A stretch of DNA of 33,789 nt from Condylostoma magnum (Eukaryota; Ciliophora; Heterotrichea; Heterotrichida; Condylostomatidae): NCBI GenBank assembly GCA_920105805.1, contig CAKKTI010000231.1, positions 1-33,789 on the forward strand, written 5' to 3'. The notes under the pieces are model-generated. The model did no database searches and was not told the origin of the DNA. It worked only from the letters and a program-made list of their open reading frames with translations. The stretch's first letter is position 1. Every line of letters starts with the position of its first letter. This document shows, in pieces, positions 32,429-33,789 of the stretch. The position numbers were made by a program, and so were the translations under genes.

Positions 32429-32718
32429 TAGATATTAATTTTAGATTATGGTTAGTATAATTTAGATTTAATATGTTAGGGCTTTAGAGTTTTGTAAGGA
32501 TTTTAGGCAGTTAGTATGATTATTACATTATAAAGTATTAGTGTAGTTTTGCTGTATAATTTATGTATATTTCTTTGCAAAAATCTAACAAAACTACTTT
32601 TACAAAAACTGCACCTTATGTAATATCTAACAACTAGTTTAATACTAAGAAAGCCCATGTTTCTCTAGCCCAACAAAACCAATTAAAATTTAGTTAAAAC
32701 CCCTTAATAACTTAAAAC
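32429..32718. promoter_or_regulatory. Divergent intergenic region, CAP-G / coiled-coil gene
   Basis: 290 bp of AT-rich DNA between two divergent start codons; it must contain both promoters. No gene, repeat or clear promoter motif is seen. Confidence 0.45.
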
Positions 32719-33789
32719 ATGTCCTACTCTTTTTCAAGACTTAGGTGAAGCTCTCCTGATATAACTGTATAAATGAGAAAGCGCAGAAATCAAACAATGG
32801 TAAATCCACCAGGACTAAAAAGGTAGAAATCAGATTTCCAGGAAAAAGCTATAGAAATTGTTATAAAACTTTCTAAAATAGAGCCAAATCTTAGTACTAA
32901 AGTCGAAAGAATTCGTCAAACAGGCTGGGATAACTTTCTAAAAGGAAGCAATGAAGTCAGAGTAAGCCAACTCTTAGATTTAATATACAAGGGCATTATC
33001 GACTTAAATCTCAGAAGCCTTAATAAGCAACTGAACATTTTTGGAGATTAGCTATTACAGTTAACCAAAATTTCAGAAAATACAGTCAGAAGGTTCGGAT
33101 CTGAGTTTAATAGTGAGGTTATGAAGGGGTTTTTCTACGAAAGAGTTGATTTATAGTCTTAAAGAAGATTGAACAAGGAACAAAATTAAGCCTTTCTGTT
33201 TTAATTGGTAGTTCTATTAGAAAAGCATGAAGTTTTTAAGTAATAAGCGCTTTGAAAATTATAGTAGAAATCAAATAAGCAGATATTATTTGCTACCAAT
33301 TTTGATGATATTGATTTAAAGCTAGATTAAGAGGCTTTATAAGGGAATTTTAAAGATGTTGAAATTTAGTTGAATAATGTAATGAATTAAATGAAGGAGT
33401 TGAGGCTAGAATCACTATAAGTGTAGCGTAATGGTGGTAATTCACATGAGGTATAGAAAAAGGCAGAAGACATTGATAAAAAGTTTATTCAAATTGCAAT
33501 GTAAGTAGATAAATATGACTCTACTATATAAGATTTATTAGGATTTGAGATAAGCCATTCCTTTACAATGTTTCATGAGTTTTATTAAAGCAAAGTGAAA
33601 TAATTAAAATAGTCACTAGAGACTGCGGATATTCCTAAAATAGAATAAAGCTTAAAAGAGGGAGTGTAGTTATTGCACCAATTAGATAATTAAACAAGTT
33701 TTGTTAAGGATTCTGTAAGATAAATCTAAATATTTATGCAAGAAGATAATTAATTTGGACTATACTTGAAGTAAATTGAAGATATAACA
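32719..33789 (+). CDS. Coiled-coil protein of unknown function (runs off right edge)
   Basis: 357 residues visible, no stop before the window edge. The N-terminus is basic and Ser/Arg-rich (MSYSFSRLRWSSPDI, then RKRRNQTM); TGA at the Trp of LRWSS is in frame. From about residue 45 on it is helical with heptad-like spacing, such as EKAIEIVIKLSKIEPN, MKELRLESLQVQ and VKQLKQSLETADIPKIEQSL. I recognise no family; it could be a cytoskeletal or nuclear-scaffold protein. The in-frame ATG at 32773 is an alternative start that loses 18 residues. In-frame TAA/TAG are frequent and spread evenly, unlike the clustered ones at gene ends, which supports one continuous gene. Confidence 0.65.

Noticed and set aside
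1-33789. Genes riddled with stops: a pseudogene graveyard
   Set aside because: With TAA/TAG as Gln and TGA as Trp the frames are continuous, motifs are intact and the former stops fall at conserved Gln and Trp.
1-33789. Transposons, virus-like elements, CRISPR arrays, eliminated germline segments
   Set aside because: No transposase, reverse transcriptase, integrase or capsid-like sequence, no long terminal or tandem repeats, and genes fill nearly all the space.
1-33789. Pure karyorelict code (TGA as only stop)
   Set aside because: Several genes (START, disordered protein, dehydrogenase, WD, zinc finger, HUS1-like) reach no TGA before running far into a neighbour, so TAA/TAG must end them.

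Overview
The window is AT-rich, gene-dense nuclear DNA of a ciliate that reads all three stop codons as sense. TAA and TAG fall at conserved glutamines (for example the CPGQVE motif of the GPN-loop GTPase, TAA at 3365-3367). TGA falls at conserved tryptophans (LWD of the WD repeats, HKHWDH of glyoxalase II, and others). The same three codons also end genes: several convergent pairs would overlap by a hundred codons or more unless TAA or TAG terminates. This is the Condylostoma-type, context-dependent code (NCBI table 28). A heterotrich near Condylostoma is the best guess. The karyorelict code (table 27, TGA as the only stop) fits the TGA=Trp reassignment but not the TAA/TAG ends. Ordinary ORF callers shatter these genes into fragments; read with the right code they are long and mostly intronless.

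Layout, left to right: an ABCA-type ABC transporter running off the left edge (-); GPN2-like GTPase and a START lipid-transfer protein (+); a disordered charged protein (-) 16 bp from a divergent hormone-sensitive-lipase homologue (+); an ACX4/glutaryl-CoA-dehydrogenase-like acyl-CoA enzyme, a WD-repeat protein and elongation factor ELOF1 (-); a 1541-residue LamG/Cys-rich/DUF4215 multi-pass membrane protein and a C2H2 zinc-finger protein (+); a HUS1-like clamp (-); an unknown basic protein (+); a DOT1-type methyltransferase, glyoxalase II, a VPS39-like tethering subunit and an EF-hand protein (-); a coiled-coil protein (+); an RRM-like protein and a bacterial-type D,D-carboxypeptidase (-); a DHHC palmitoyltransferase (+); a small two-finger C2H2 protein and condensin subunit CAP-G (-); and a coiled-coil protein running off the right edge (+).

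The genes do not form one pathway; this looks like an ordinary housekeeping stretch. The unusual features are the triple-ambiguous code and extreme compaction: convergent stops 1 bp apart, divergent ATGs 16 bp apart, and tandem genes with 5-66 nt between stop and next ATG. One 26-nt intron is well supported by frame, and a second tiny intron is likely. No transposon, virus-like element, tRNA, rRNA or CRISPR was recognised. All translations were done by eye, with frame checks from start and stop coordinates; no database search was possible.
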